The position numbers and the translations under genes were made by a program. The notes below the pieces were generated by a model. It had not been told where the DNA came from. It saw only the letters and a list, made by a program, of their open reading frames with translations, and ran no database searches. 40,787 bases of DNA, from positions 94,609 through 135,395 of the forward strand of contig JAMYWO010000066.1 of assembly GCA_024220525.1 (NCBI GenBank), written 5' to 3'. The stretch's first letter is position 1; the number at the start of each line of letters is the position of its first letter. Below, in pieces: positions 21,201 through 32,644 of the stretch. Source of the DNA: Cochliopodium minus. Lineage: Eukaryota > Discosea > Himatismenida > Cochliopodiidae.

Positions 21201-24133
21201 GCAAATGGATTGAGAAAGAACCGATATTGCTTTTTTTTAAAGAAATATTTAGACCCAAAAAATTCTGTTAAAAAGTAAAATCTTACCTCCTCCAGACGCT
21301 TCATAACCTTTACAGAAAAAAAAAATATTTTGGAAAATTTTTTTGAGAATTTAATCTCCGCCATATAATTTGGATCCATATAATTTTTATATCCAAATAA
21401 TCATATTATCATTTGTATGTTAATTAAAATTGATCTAATTAACAATCATTTTTACTAACAAATTTTCATTATAAAGTTAAAAAATATTTACCATATATAA
21501 AATTTTGCCCAAAATAACAACTGTCAACAAGAGATGACTTTGAATCTCCTTCAAAGTAAACAGCTCCGCCATATACTAGTATAAGTTTTTTAATTTATTC
21601 AGAAATGAATATTTCATTTAAAAAAAAGTTACCAGAGTTGTGACTGAAATCAAAAGTATCAACCAATATTAAATTTAAAAAATAACTTTTTTATTTACCT
21701 GAACTTTACACGAATGTAATTACTTGAGAAATTAGTATTTATTAAGGAAATCTAAATAGAAAAAAAAAAAAATGTTGTCAAAATTTAAATTAAAAATTGA
21801 TAAAAATTTTTGGAATCTACATTGTATGCTGATATGAAGACTGCCCCTCCTTTCTATTATTCCAAAATATTAAATAAAATTATATTTTATTTTATTGAAT
21901 ATTTGTCACCATTGTTGAATGATTGTCAATGAAAGTAGAAGATTGGATAGTATATCCATCAGAGCGAACAAACAACGCTCCTCCTTCAATAAAAAAAAAA
22001 TAAGATAAAACGAAAAATAAAAAAAAATTTATTATGAATTTACCTGATTTAGCCCGATTAGAAATAAAAGTGGTGTTGTACAAAATTGAAGGGATTGTAT
22101 CCAAAACTGTATTAATTGCCTAAAAATATTAATAAAATTTTTCAATTTAGTTTTAAAAAAAAGATTTAAAATATTTTTTATTTACTCCTCCTCTGTCAAA
22201 GGCTAAACAAAAAGAGAATAAAATTTTAAGAAATGATTAGTTTTTTTTTTTTTACCTGTGTTATTATAGAAATAGCTGTTATAAATAAAAGTCCCGTACA
22301 GTGAATAGATAGAGCCACCTTTCATAATTAAAAATAAAATGAAAGTAAAAATAAAAATAAAAATAAAAATTGGTTGAATTTTTCCAACCTGACATAGCAC
22401 AATTTGAAAGAAATTGAGTAGAATAAATTTTCAAATAGTGAGCATTCGAAAATATGGACGCTCCGTAAGTGGCCTTTAAAATAAATTTTTATTTTCATTA
22501 TTTAAATTTTTAATTTTTTAATTTTTAATTTTTTAATTATTCAATTTTTAAATTTTTTAATTATTCTATTTTTTAATTTTTTAATTTTTTAATTTTTTTA
22601 GTTTTATTGTTTTTTATGATTACCATATTAGAAGAAAAAAGAGAATTAGTTATTGAACAATTTTGGCCGTTTAAATTCAAACATCCACCATTTAGGGCAT
22701 TGTTATTGGTAAAATTACAGTTTATGATATCGAGGTATTCCATTTGAGAGTCTGTATATATGGTCCCTCCATTAGACTGAATGTTATCCACAGTGTTGTT
22801 CATAAATACGCAGTTTTCTAGCTTTGTGTAATCCGAGTTTGAATAAATGGCTCTTTTTTTAAATTTTAAATAAAATAAAAATAAAAAAAGGCAAATAAAT
22901 GTTTATATTTTAAAATATAAAACAAAAAAATACCCTCCTCTAGATCCCCCTCCATATACCTAATTATTAATAAATTTTTAAAAAAATTTTCAAAGGAAAT
23001 AAAAATGGACAAATAAAAAAATGAAAAAGTACATAATTCGAAGTAAAAACAGAGTTTTTTATTGTAGTATTCCCCGCAAGTATTCCTATCGCTCCTAAAA
23101 AAAAAATAACAAAAAAATATTTTGTGGGTGAAATATTAACCTCCTTGTGCTCCATACCCTCCAGCTGTGTTTCCTGTAAATTTACAGTTGATTATGTTCA
23201 TATACAGGGAAGAGGATAGGATTGATGTCGAACAAATTTTGCCAGAATGAACATTGTTTTGATAAAAATTTGTGTTTAAAACATTTAATTGGGAATTGCC
23301 TTGAAATGATGAATTTAATTAAATTATGTTTTGATATTTTTTTCTAAAAAAGGAGAAAAATAAATTAATATTTTTTTTTACCTTGCCCTATAAATATGCT
23401 GCTTACTTGATATACATTGGATGAAAAAACATTTTGAATGAAATTGCAATCACTCACTGTGATATTCTTAAATTGATTGGAATCTCCCATGATCATAGTG
23501 ATCAAGCCTCCATTATGATTGATGATGCTCCCAATATTGTTTGTGAAATTGGTGGAATAGAAACTCCCCTGTCCTTTATGGACTATTAACAAAGAATTTG
23601 TGTAATTATTTTCGTAAAATAAACAATTTCTAACTATGAGATTGTTATCAATCGAAGAGAGGATAGATCCACTAAAATTTTGGAATATGATCCCTTCCAA
23701 ATTGATATTAATACTAGTTGTATTCAACAATAGATTTCCGTCTTTGATTATTACGGTGCCTTTATTCATGGGGTTGGAGATCATGTTGAAATAGGAATTA
23801 TAATCTATTGTATTGATCAAATTTAGTGGGATATCGAACGTATAATTGGCAGGATTGAAAAGGAGGGTTACATTAAGCTGTATTTTGGAATTATTGATCA
23901 ACTCCATTGACATTGAGAATGCATAATTTAACGTCTTCCAAGTTGGGGCATTTTGCATAGTGGAAGAAAAGGAATCTAGATCATGGGATAAAAAAAATTG
24001 AAAAAGGAGGTATTTTTCAAATGAAACCTGTATCTGTTCCTTTTAATGGATCAATGATTGCATAATAGGGAGATTGGAAAAAACACAATTTTAAGAACAA
24101 GAAAAGGAAAAATAAAAGAGAGATCCTTTTCAT
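15256..24133 (-). CDS. Giant beta-helix (POMP-like) and Cys-rich multi-pass membrane protein
   Basis: By in-frame joining of about 32 exons this gene encodes roughly 1650-1700 residues. Exon 1 (24133-24028) is a signal peptide, MKRISLLFFLFLFLKLCFF. Then come many short coils rich in Asn, Ser and Gly of the type NCSFFNSSSLSNGASIY, as in polymorphic-outer-membrane-protein or pectate-lyase-like right-handed beta helices. A Cys-rich spacer follows around 19080-18130 (ICSKCEEGQYS, CYNCPG, CSECQSGYY, CEPCAD). From 18177 to 15256 there are several transmembrane segments, with the stretch GLLKVFIFYSQT seen in related protist proteins, and a Ser/Asn-rich cytoplasmic tail. A surface receptor or adhesion role is inferred. 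The introns are full of ATTTTT repeats in the sense strand. Some exons are 7, 11 and 17 nt. Exon calls in the middle are individually less certain than the two ends. Confidence 0.8.
16537..16780 (-). repeat. ATTTTT-type microsatellite in an intron
   Basis: A-rich on the plus strand (AAAAAT and ATAAT units), hence T-rich in the sense of the beta-helix gene. Confidence 0.9.
17010..17108 (-). repeat. Short tandem repeat in an intron, unit about 24 nt
   Basis: The core AATTATTTTTGAAAT recurs at least four times with variable A-run spacers. It lies inside an intron of the beta-helix gene. Confidence 0.8.
19300..19485 (-). repeat. ATTTTT hexamer microsatellite in an intron
   Basis: Runs of AAAAAT interrupted by AGATAA units on the plus strand. 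This makes a long stop-free but meaningless Phe/Tyr/Ile frame on the minus strand. Confidence 0.9.
20262..20460 (-). repeat. ATTTTT hexamer microsatellite in an intron
   Basis: The cleanest AAAAAT tract in the window. The surrounding exons of the beta-helix gene end at about 20500 and resume at about 20255. Confidence 0.9.
21087..21093 (-). other. 7-nt microexon in the beta-helix gene
   Basis: On the minus strand the sense sequence GAGTACT sits between ATATAG and GTAATG. The upstream exon (ending phase 1 at 21287) and the downstream exon (starting phase 2, before YFDVLASD) can be joined only through it, giving SGGGVLYFDVLASD, a typical start of a beta-helix coil. Confidence 0.75.
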
Positions 24134-24231
24134 TTTTTTTAATTTTCAAAAAATTAAAAATCAAATTTTTTTTTGATTTTGAAAAATAGGAGATGAAGAA
24201 AATTAGAAATCTGGAGATGAAGAATATCCCC

Positions 24232-25662
24232 TTAATTTTCGAAATATGCTCTCCAACCTTTATTCAAAAAAAAAAAAAAAGAAAATTAATTAATTCCATT
24301 TTATTCAAAAAAAAAAAAAAAAAAGATATAAAAGATATAAAAAATTTTCAAATTTACCAATTAAACGATCTGCAGGTCTGTTTTTACCTCTAATTACAAA
24401 AAATAGAAAATTTTTTTAAAGATTTAAATATGTGAGATGAAAACTTACGCATTGATGACAAACTAAATCGACGAAAAAGAATGAATTAAAATTTAAATTA
24501 AAAGACTGAATCTTTACAGTTGGGATCCACCCTTTAGGGTCAAGCTAACAAAAAAAAAAATTATTTTTTTTAATTAATAATTTTCAATTTCTATATCACC
24601 TTATCGATGTTAGTAATTTCTGTACCAACTATTTTCTTGTTTTCATCATAAACCTTTTATTAAAAAAAAAAAATTGAAAATTACAACGAAAAAAAAAAGA
24701 TGAAAAGAAAAATTACAGGAGCAAAAACAGATCCTGTTCTGGCAACACCTCTCACAAATCCACTTTAAAAAAAAAAAAAATTAAAATTTAAATATTAGTT
24801 ATTTTTCTCAAACCTTTCTACTTTAACATCTTCGCGATTTATAGACTTTGAGGCAAACAAAATTGTTCCATCTTCTTTAGTTTTGTGCCCACGAACAGAA
24901 ACACTAGTTATAAAACAAAATTATTGGAAGATGAAAATTTTTTAAAAAAATAATCTTGCAATTCTCTGGAGCTCACTGGGGTTGGTGCCTTGAGTGAAGA
25001 AAGAATAAGTTTGAATTAATTAAATTTGTTTTTTTTTTTTACGCTCATGTGCAAAAGAACAACTTGGATGTTTTTGTCAATCTGTTCAATCATATTCACT
25101 TTTTTAAAAAATAAAAATGTAAATTTTGAATTAATATTTTGAATGATGTACACTTGAGCAAATCGGTTTCCATTTTTTTTCTTTCTTCATATCCCAACAT
25201 CTTCATCTTCAAGAATTCTTCAGGGGTTGTGCCTTTGATGGTGGTCTTGCTTTTCAATTCGATTATTCCATTTTCCCCTTCATTCAATTCAAATAATTCA
25301 ATCCCGTTATATTTTTCATCAACAAGATCAATCTTCACCCATCCTTTGAAGTTCAAAGAAATATAAAATTTTATTAAATAAATTTCATATTACCTTTGGA
25401 CTCTGAATTTTCGAGATATTCAAACGCATCATTCATTATCTTTTCATAATCAGAAGAAGTCTTTGGGGTTTCTATCGATAGAAAATGAAATTTATTATAA
25501 GATATAAATATTTGGGATTTTTAAATTTCCTATAAATATTTTTATTGGCGATTTGAAATAATTTCAATAATTTGTTTAAACTAAAATATTTTGAGAAAAT
25601 TAATCACCTAATTCTTCAAGCAAATGAGATTTATCATCATTACCAGACCAAAAGCTAAACAT
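24232..25662 (-). CDS. START-domain lipid-binding protein
   Basis: Twelve exons (25662-25608, 25471-25394, 25343-25152, 25098-25043, 24988-24960, 24903-24814, 24762-24717, 24653-24600, 24544-24518, 24462-24449, 24389-24358, 24257-24232) give 232 residues with every phase consistent. START landmarks are present: GWVKIDL, then IDKNIQVVLLHMSAPTPVSS, then REFVSVRGHK (the usual RDFV motif), then DGTILFASKS and DPKGWIPTFVIN near the end. START proteins bind one lipid in a helix-grip pocket and move it between membranes; this short form lacks any targeting domain I can see. The REFV motif is restored only by a GC-AG intron (24904-24959). One exon has 14 nt. The stop lies about 100 bp from the start codon of the beta-helix gene on the same strand. 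Confidence 0.85.
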
Positions 25663-25936
25663 ATTTTTTTGGGAAATGGATCTTCAATTTTATTTTGATT
25701 AAATTTTTATATTTTGACCTAAAATTCAATACTTTTGTGTACTTGTCAGGTTTTTTCAATTGTCAAACCATTCTTGAGTCGTTGTGAACAACATATTTTT
25801 GTTTTTATTGAAATTGAAAGTATTGTTCGAAGAACAAAAATGAATAGCTATTTTTTCTGATTTTTAATGTTAAACAAATTTTATTGAAATTCATTTCCAT
25901 TTGAATATGTTCTTCATTGGTCTTTATTTCAAAAAA
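25663..25936. other. Spacer upstream of the START gene, nothing recognised
   Basis: AT-rich flank between the start of the START gene and the 3-prime end of the E2 gene, both on the minus strand. It should hold the promoter of the former; I see no repeat. Confidence 0.5.
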
Positions 25937-26522
25937 TTATTTGTAGCGCTTACATTTCTCTTTAGCATCCTTAAACCAATCCTTGTTGTTATTTGCAAAT
26001 TGATCCATAATAGCTTCATCAACAGAAAATTCAGGCTCTGGTTTTCCCAAAAGATTTTGGATTTTTTCAATAACATCTTTCATTTTAGTTTCTGGTTTCC
26101 ATTCAGTTCCATTTTCTCCTCCAAGAAAACGTTGGCAAAGTTCTCCAGTTTTTTGATCAACATTAGGATGATGGATTGGTGTAATAAATTTAACCTCTAT
26201 GGAGAGAAATATTTTGTTTAATAATTATTAAAAAATATAATTATAATTAGTGCTCATAAATTTATATTTTTGCTCAAAGGTGAATTAAAATTTTTTTTTC
26301 TCTATTACCAGGTTGTTTAAATGGATAATCTTTTCTTAAATCAAATTCTATTTGAAATTTTGCACCTTCAAATGGTGATCCTTTGGGTCCAGTCATTTTT
26401 GCCAACCAAACTCTGAGATCACTTGATTCTTTTTGAGATACATCAGTGTGTGCAAATTTATCTTTTCCCTGGAGATTTTTTAATTCAATACCAATACGTT
26501 TGGATGCTTTATTGTCTTGCAT
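25937..26522 (-). CDS. E2 ubiquitin-conjugating enzyme
   Basis: Two exons, 26522-26309 and 26196-25937, give 157 residues, the normal length of a bare UBC fold. It shows the P-rich block KMTGPKGSPFEGAKF, then FDLRKDYPFKQPEVKF, HPN at residues 81-83, the catalytic Cys at residue 92 in GELCQ, and the closing WKPETKMKDVIEKIQNLL with KPEPEF. E2 enzymes carry ubiquitin as a thioester and pass it on with an E3 ligase. I cannot say which E2 class; a ubiquitin-like modifier other than ubiquitin is possible. It is transcribed divergently from the NAPRT gene, with about 150 bp between them. Confidence 0.9.
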
Positions 26523-26674
26523 TTTTTTGAGCTTTTCCCTTTAAAAATTTTTTAATTTTTTTTTATTATTTATTTTTAATAATTTTTGCAAATGTAATTA
26601 TTTTTTAAAAAAAATAAACTCATTCTTTTTTTTAAAGCATAAACAAATAATTAGTTTCTTCTATACAAGATTAT

Positions 26675-28726
26675 ATGAAAAGAGAAAACGAAAACAATCA
26701 AAATGTTATTGAACCATTGAAGAAAAAATTATCTATAATTAATCCTGAATTAGAAATAGAATTCCAAAATAAAGTCGCAATTCATGCTCAAAAAGATTTT
26801 GTTGGACAATTGGTGAATCAAAATGGTAAATAAAAGATATTTTATTTTTAATAATTATTTATTTATTTTATATATAAAAGGATTTAGACCCATATCAAAT
26901 TATATTACCCCTTTATTGACCGATATGTATCAAATCACTATGGCATATGCATATTGGAAAAATATGACACATGAAGTTAATTCTGTTTTTGAATTGTTTT
27001 TTCGTGAAAATCCTTTCAAGGGAGAATATTGTATATTTGCAGGATTGGAGGAAGTATTGAGATTTGTGGCTTCATTCAAATTCACAGAAAGCGAAATATC
27101 TTTTTTGAAGGAAGGTATGCCACATGTTGAGGAGGGATTTTTCGATTATTTAAAGAAATTGGATTGTTCAAAAGTAACCATAAGAGCAATTAAAGAGGGA
27201 TCAATAGTATTCCCAAAAATACCATTGATACAAGTCGAAGGACCAATTATCATTTGTCAATTATTGGAAACTACACTATTGAATCTCATCAATTTCCCAT
27301 CTCTTGTTTGTACAAATTCCGCAAGGCATAGAAAGGCCTCAGGTGACAAAATATTGTTGGAATTTGGGTTAAGAAGAGCACAGGGTGTGGATGGTGCAAT
27401 GACTGCATCAAGATATAGTTTCATGGGTGGATTTAATGGGACTTCAAATGTTCTTGCAGGTATAAATAAATAAATATTTCAAAGAATTTTTAATTCAAAG
27501 AAAAAAAAATTTTCTCTGATAAATTAGGAAAAATGTTCGGAATACCATTCAAAGGTACACATGCACATTCATTCGTCACATCGTTTGTTGATCAATCTGA
27601 TCTTAAGAACCCATTCATTCAAACCAAAGGAGGAAAGAAAGAAAATTTTTGGGAAATAGTGAAAGAATGGAGAGAAAAGTTGGGATTTATGGATACAAAT
27701 GTAGGTAAACAAGATTTTTCTAATTTTTAAAAAAATAGAGGCATCAATTAAAGCGTTCAAAGAAAAATACTTATAATTTGTACATGTATTAACAATTTTT
27801 CATTCAATATTGTAGGAGAACTTATTGCATTCACCGCATACGCAATTTCATATCCAGATAACTTTTTGGCTCTTGTGGATACTTATGAAACACTCAAGAG
27901 CGGTATTTTGAACTTTCTTGTGGTTGCTTTTGCCTTGAATCAGTTGGGATACAGAGCAGACGGAGTTCGTTTGGACAGCGGAGATTTGGCCTATTTGTCC
28001 AAGGAGTGCAGAAAACTGTTTAAAAAGTACTCTCTCGAATATGAAATTGAATATTTCTCAAAGTTTAACATTGTTGCTTCCAATGATATCACCGAAGAAA
28101 CCATCATTTCTTTGAACCAAGAAGGAAATTCCATTGATGTTTTTGGTATTGGTACCAATTTGGTCACTTGTAAATCCCAACCTGCTCTCGGTTGTGTTTA
28201 CAAGCTCGTTGAATACCGTGATATTCCCAGAATCAAAATATCACAACAGATCAACAAAGTGACCATCCCTTGCAAGAAACAAGTCTACCGTATCTATGGT
28301 AGCAACAATTACCCTTTGCTTGACTTGATCCAACCATTTGACAGTCCAGCACCAAAAGTTAAGTAAAAATTTTTTTTTCTTCAAACTTATTTCTATCATT
28401 TTTGTTTGAAAATTTCTTAAATATTTTTTTTACAAAGTGAAAAAATCTTGGTTTGTTCTCCTTTTAACGAACAAAAGAGATGTTACATTTGCCCCAACAA
28501 AGTTGTCCCTCTTTTGGAAGTATATTTCCAAAATGGAAAAGTTCAAAAGGCTTTGCCTTCGCTTTTGGAGATCAAGAACTTTTGCAGAGAGCAACTCTCC
28601 AACATGCGTGAAGATTACACTCGTTTCTTAAACCCAACTCCCTACAAGGTTTCTGTCACTCCCGAATTATATCAGCAAATAAGGGATATGTGGCTCAAAG
28701 AAGCTCCTGTTATTTTACTAAACTAA
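26675..28726 (+). CDS. NAPRT: Nicotinate phosphoribosyltransferase
   Basis: Five exons (26675-26825, 26881-27459, 27528-27704, 27816-28362, 28438-28726) give 580 residues, slightly longer than animal NAPRT because of a charged N-terminal extension. Family marks in order are PLLTDMYQITMAYAYW, then FELFFRENPFKGEY, then FGLRRAQGVDG, the loop KGTHAHSFV, GVRLDSGDL, and the tail EQLSNMREDYTRFLNPTPYK. The enzyme joins nicotinic acid to PRPP to make nicotinate mononucleotide, the first step of the Preiss-Handler route to NAD, in the cytosol. All key motifs are intact. Confidence 0.95.
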
Positions 28727-28839
28727 TTTGTTAATTAAATTTAATTTATATCATTTTTGATTTTATAATATAAAATATATAATTTAATATAAAAAAAAAT
28801 AATTGGTTATCATTTATTCATAGAGTCAGATTAGATTCA

Positions 28840-31428
28840 ATGGAAAACTTTCTATCTTTTATATCCATCAAAAAGGAAGGAGATAAAGAAAGAAGTTTTA
28901 GTTTTACTAATTTATTTAATTTGCTGAATACTGAATTGGATTCCAAAAAGCTCATTCTGACATCCAATGATGATAAGAATTTGTTGGATGAGGTGGGGAA
29001 TTTGAGAGAAATAAACGATGAATTGAGAATGATAGAACTAAAAGATGTATTATCAATCGAAAAATTAACAGAAGAGGAAATTAGAAATATCCCTGTTCAT
29101 TTTGAAAACGCATTATTGCTTGCCGAAGAAGTGAGAGAATCCTCATCTGAGATTTCGATTAATCCAAGGCCAAATACTCATCCATTCCTTATATTCATCA
29201 ATCCAAAGAGTGGTGGACAGAGTGGACAGAAATTATATCAGAAATTGCAGGATCATCTCCACAAAATACAGATAAGGGATCTCTCCGTTGAGAAGGGACC
29301 AAATAAAGGATTTGAAATATTTTCAAACGTAGAAAATGTCAGGATAATTGCTTGTGGAGGAGATGGAACAGCAGGATGGGTAAATTTAATTTTTTTTTTT
29401 CCTTTGTTCTAAAGGAAAATTTGATTGGAGAATTATATAAACTCCATTTTTGAAACTCAAATTGAATTTAAATTTTTATTAGATTTTGAGTTCTCTGGAT
29501 GATGTTGAATTCAAGGTAAGACCAGCTGTCGGAATTATCCCACTTGGAACAGGAAATGATTTGGCAAGGACACTTGGATGGGGAGGAGGGTTTAATAACA
29601 TAGATGGAACCCGAGAGTTTTTGAACATGTTGGCAGCATCTCAAGTTGTAGAGTTGGATAGATGGAAAATAACCTTTGATGAAGAGAAACATGGTTACCT
29701 TCCCATTTTCAACAACTATTTTTCAATAGGTATTGATGCAAAGATTGCACACAAGTTTCATGAAGAAAGAGAACAGTTCCCTGAAAGATTCAACAGTCAA
29801 ACTCTCAACAAATTCAAGTATGTTTCATATGGAGCCACTGAAAGTTCAAAGGGACTCGAAAACAGAATAGAAATAACAATTGATGGAAAGAAAGTCAACT
29901 TGCAAAAGTTGGAAGGATTGGTGATTTTGAATCTTCCATCTTGGGCAGGTGGAACTGATCTTTGGAGCTTTACCAAAAAAGATGAAAACAATGGATGGAA
30001 GAAGAATTCGATTGGAGACGGATTGCTCGAAGTTGTAGCTTTGGATTCTGCTTTTCACATTGGAACAATAAAAGGAGGATTGAGCAGTGCAACTAAAATC
30101 GGACAAGGTTCTGAAATAGTCATCACTTTGAAAGAAAAGGATTATTGTCAGATTGATGGAGAACCTTGGCTTCAGGAACCTTGTACAATCAGAATTTCTC
30201 ATTTTAACAAAGTTTCAATGTTATCAAGAATGGACGAAAAGCTAATCAAGGAAAGAGAAAAACAATTCTCCGAAGAAAAATTCGATTTAGACCTAAAGGA
30301 AATCCTTCTATTAAATCACCAAGTCTCTTCTGATTCTCTTTCCTTAACTGAGAGAGAAGGGACCACTCCTTTTCTTTGTATTATCAATCCTCTGTCGGGG
30401 GGTCAAATAGGAGATTTGTTGTTTGTGGCTCTCAAAAAGTACTTGCATTCTTCTCAAGTTTGGCCCGTTGGTAAGGATCACCCTCCAAGTGTTCCTTTGA
30501 AATTATTTAACACAATTAGTGGTACAAAAGTCATAGGTTAAATTTGAAATTAAATTTAAAGATTATCATCCACTAAATCATTTCTTTAGCTTGTGGAGGA
30601 GATGGAACAGCAGGATGGGTGAAGATTAATCTTTTTTAATATAATCTATAATTGTAGTTTTATTAGGTTTTGAGTTCTCTGGATGATGTTGAATTCAAGG
30701 AAAGACCAGCTGTCGGAATTATCCCACTTGGAACAGGAAATGATTTGGCAAGAACACTCGGGTGGGGAGGGGGGTTTTCAAGCAGCACAACTAAAAGCTT
30801 GAAAGATCTTTTGTTGAATATTTCTTCTGCAAAGGTAATTGAGTTGGATAGATGGAAAATAACCTTTGATGAAGAGAAACATGGTTACCTTCCCATTTTC
30901 AACAACTATTTTTCAATAGGTATTGATGCAAAGATTGCACACAAGTTTCATGAAGAAAGAGAACAGTTCCCTGAAAGATTCAACAGTCAAACTCTCAACA
31001 AATTCAAGTATGTTTCATATGGAGCCACTGAAAGTTCAAAGGGACTCGAAAACAGAATAGAAATAACAATTGATGGAAAGAAAGTCAACTTGCAAAAGTT
31101 GGAAGGATTGGTGATTTTGAATCTTCCATCTTGGGCAGGTGGAACTGATCTTTGGAGCTTTACCAAAAAAGATGAAAACAATGGATGGAAGAAGAATTCG
31201 ATTGGAGACGGATTGCTCGAAGTTGTAGCTTTGGATTCTGCTTTTCACATTGGAACAATAAAAGGAGGATTGAGCAGTGCAACTAAAATCGGACAAGGTT
31301 CTGAAATAGTCATCACTTTGAAAGAAAAGGATTATTGTCAGATTGATGGAGAACCTTGGCTTCAGGAACCTTGCACAATCAGAATTTCTCATTTCAACAA
31401 GGTTCCCATGCTTCAAAAAGCAAAATAA
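28840..31428 (+). CDS. Double diacylglycerol kinase (two catalytic modules in one chain)
   Basis: Four exons (28840-29379, 29483-30536, 30590-30618, 30667-31428) stay in frame and give 794 residues. Each half has a full DAG-kinase fold: an ATP-binding domain with INPKSGGQSG or INPLSGGQIG, then CGGDGTAGW (GGDGT at 173-177 and 534-538), then PLGTGNDLARTLGWGGG, and then the accessory domain. The enzyme would phosphorylate diacylglycerol to phosphatidic acid at membranes. No C1 or PH domain is visible. The two accessory domains are identical in DNA over 533 bp, while the flanking parts differ. An intron follows the TGG of GTAGW in both modules; the second module has an extra intron that isolates a 29-nt exon. 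Reading as two separate genes is possible only if the second lost its start, so a fusion by tandem duplication is preferred. Confidence 0.85.
29651..30183 (+). repeat. Internal repeat of the DAG kinase gene, copy 1
   Basis: Identical, as far as I can read, to 30841-31373 (offset 1190). It encodes the accessory domain of the first module. Confidence 0.9.
30841..31373 (+). repeat. Internal repeat of the DAG kinase gene, copy 2
   Basis: Second copy of 29651-30183. Differences start at once on both sides, for example TTGTACAATC against TTGCACAATC at the right edge. Confidence 0.9.
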
Positions 31429-31508
31429 ATCAAATGATGAATAATAAAAAAATCGTTAAAAAAAAAAAAAATAAAAAAAAAAAAATTTTCAGTTATTTTT
31501 ATTCAAAT

Positions 31509-32476
31509 ATGAAGAGAGAAGAAAACAGAATTGAAAAATCCTTTCAAGAGAAATATCCTGTATTATTCGACATCGCTAATTCAGTAGCCTTTGGATTGGC
31601 TTCTGATTTATTCAGTCAAAAATTAACAAATGGAAGTGCGCCTATTGATTGGACAACCATTGGGAAATTCACAGTATTTAGGTGAATAATTACAGAAATT
31701 AATTTACAATTTATTATTTATAAATTGGGATCAATTTCGATTATAGAGAAAATAATAAGCCAATTATTCATAAATAAAGAAACATAACAAATTAATTCAA
31801 AAGATAATCATATATTGACAAATTATATTCATATCATATAAAATATTGGCAATTCTTTCTATATATTTTCTGTTTTCAATTCATAAAGTTCTGTCAATAA
31901 AAAATAGCGGAGCAAAAAATGGATTTGTTTCTAAATAAGCTATTTAATCAACAATTTTGAGTATAAATCATATTCTATCACAATTTAAAGAAATATAAGC
32001 AAAAAATTTAATTTACATCAAAAATCAGATGCATTTCAACACCTATATTTCTCAAATGGAATGCCTTCTTGGAGAAATTGTTCTCCTCCAATTCCTGGAA
32101 CTCCAGCATCAAGAAGCTGTTGGTCGATAGATGTTTGTTCGCTCCCTTGGTGTATCTTTCCTTTTTTTCATACTTGGCAGTAGTCAGCAATCAACCAATT
32201 TCCAACACATTAAAAAGTACAAAAAAAAAAAAAACTTTAAAAAATTTTTTAATCTCGTTATAGACTTGAAAAATTTTTTTATAATTTTTTATTAAAATTT
32301 TTTTTAAAGCTTACTTTTGGCCTGTTTACAAAACTTCTCTTTATGTTTGGCCTGCTGTCCAATTGATTAATTTTAAATTTGTTCCATTGAAATACAGAGT
32401 GTTTTTGGGCACCATTGTTGGTTTCTTCTGGTCTATGTACCTCTCCTTTGTAGGTTCATCCTCTGTCAAGAAATAA
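31509..32476 (+). CDS. Mpv17/PMP22-family membrane protein
   Basis: Three exons (31509-31681, 32029-32216, 32310-32476) give 175 residues, a normal length. Family features are FGLASDLFSQKL near the N-terminus, VFRCISTPIFLKWNAFLEKL, LVDRCLFAPLVYLSFFSYL, and the C-terminal signature VWPAVQLINFKFVPLKYR followed by FFWSMYLSF. Family members have four membrane spans and sit in the mitochondrial inner or peroxisomal membrane, probably as channels. The first intron is 347 nt, long for this window. The organelle cannot be deduced here. Confidence 0.88.
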
Positions 32477-32644
32477 ACGGGGGAAAAAAAAAATTTTTTT
32501 TTTTAAAATCAAAATCTGATTAAATAATTTATAATTAAATGTCAAGAAATTAGAATATTCATAATAACACTTGATTTGTTTGTCATTCTTTATAAACAAA
32601 TTTCTATTTTGTTCAAAAATAAAATAAAATTGAAAAATTATCTA

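Noticed and set aside
25901-26221. Plus-strand frame of 106 codons
   Set aside because: It is the antisense of the second E2 exon, which has the HPN motif and catalytic cysteine.
29797-31416. Minus-strand open frames repeated in both kinase halves
   Set aside because: They are shadows of the DAG kinase coding strand and repeat only because the DNA is duplicated.
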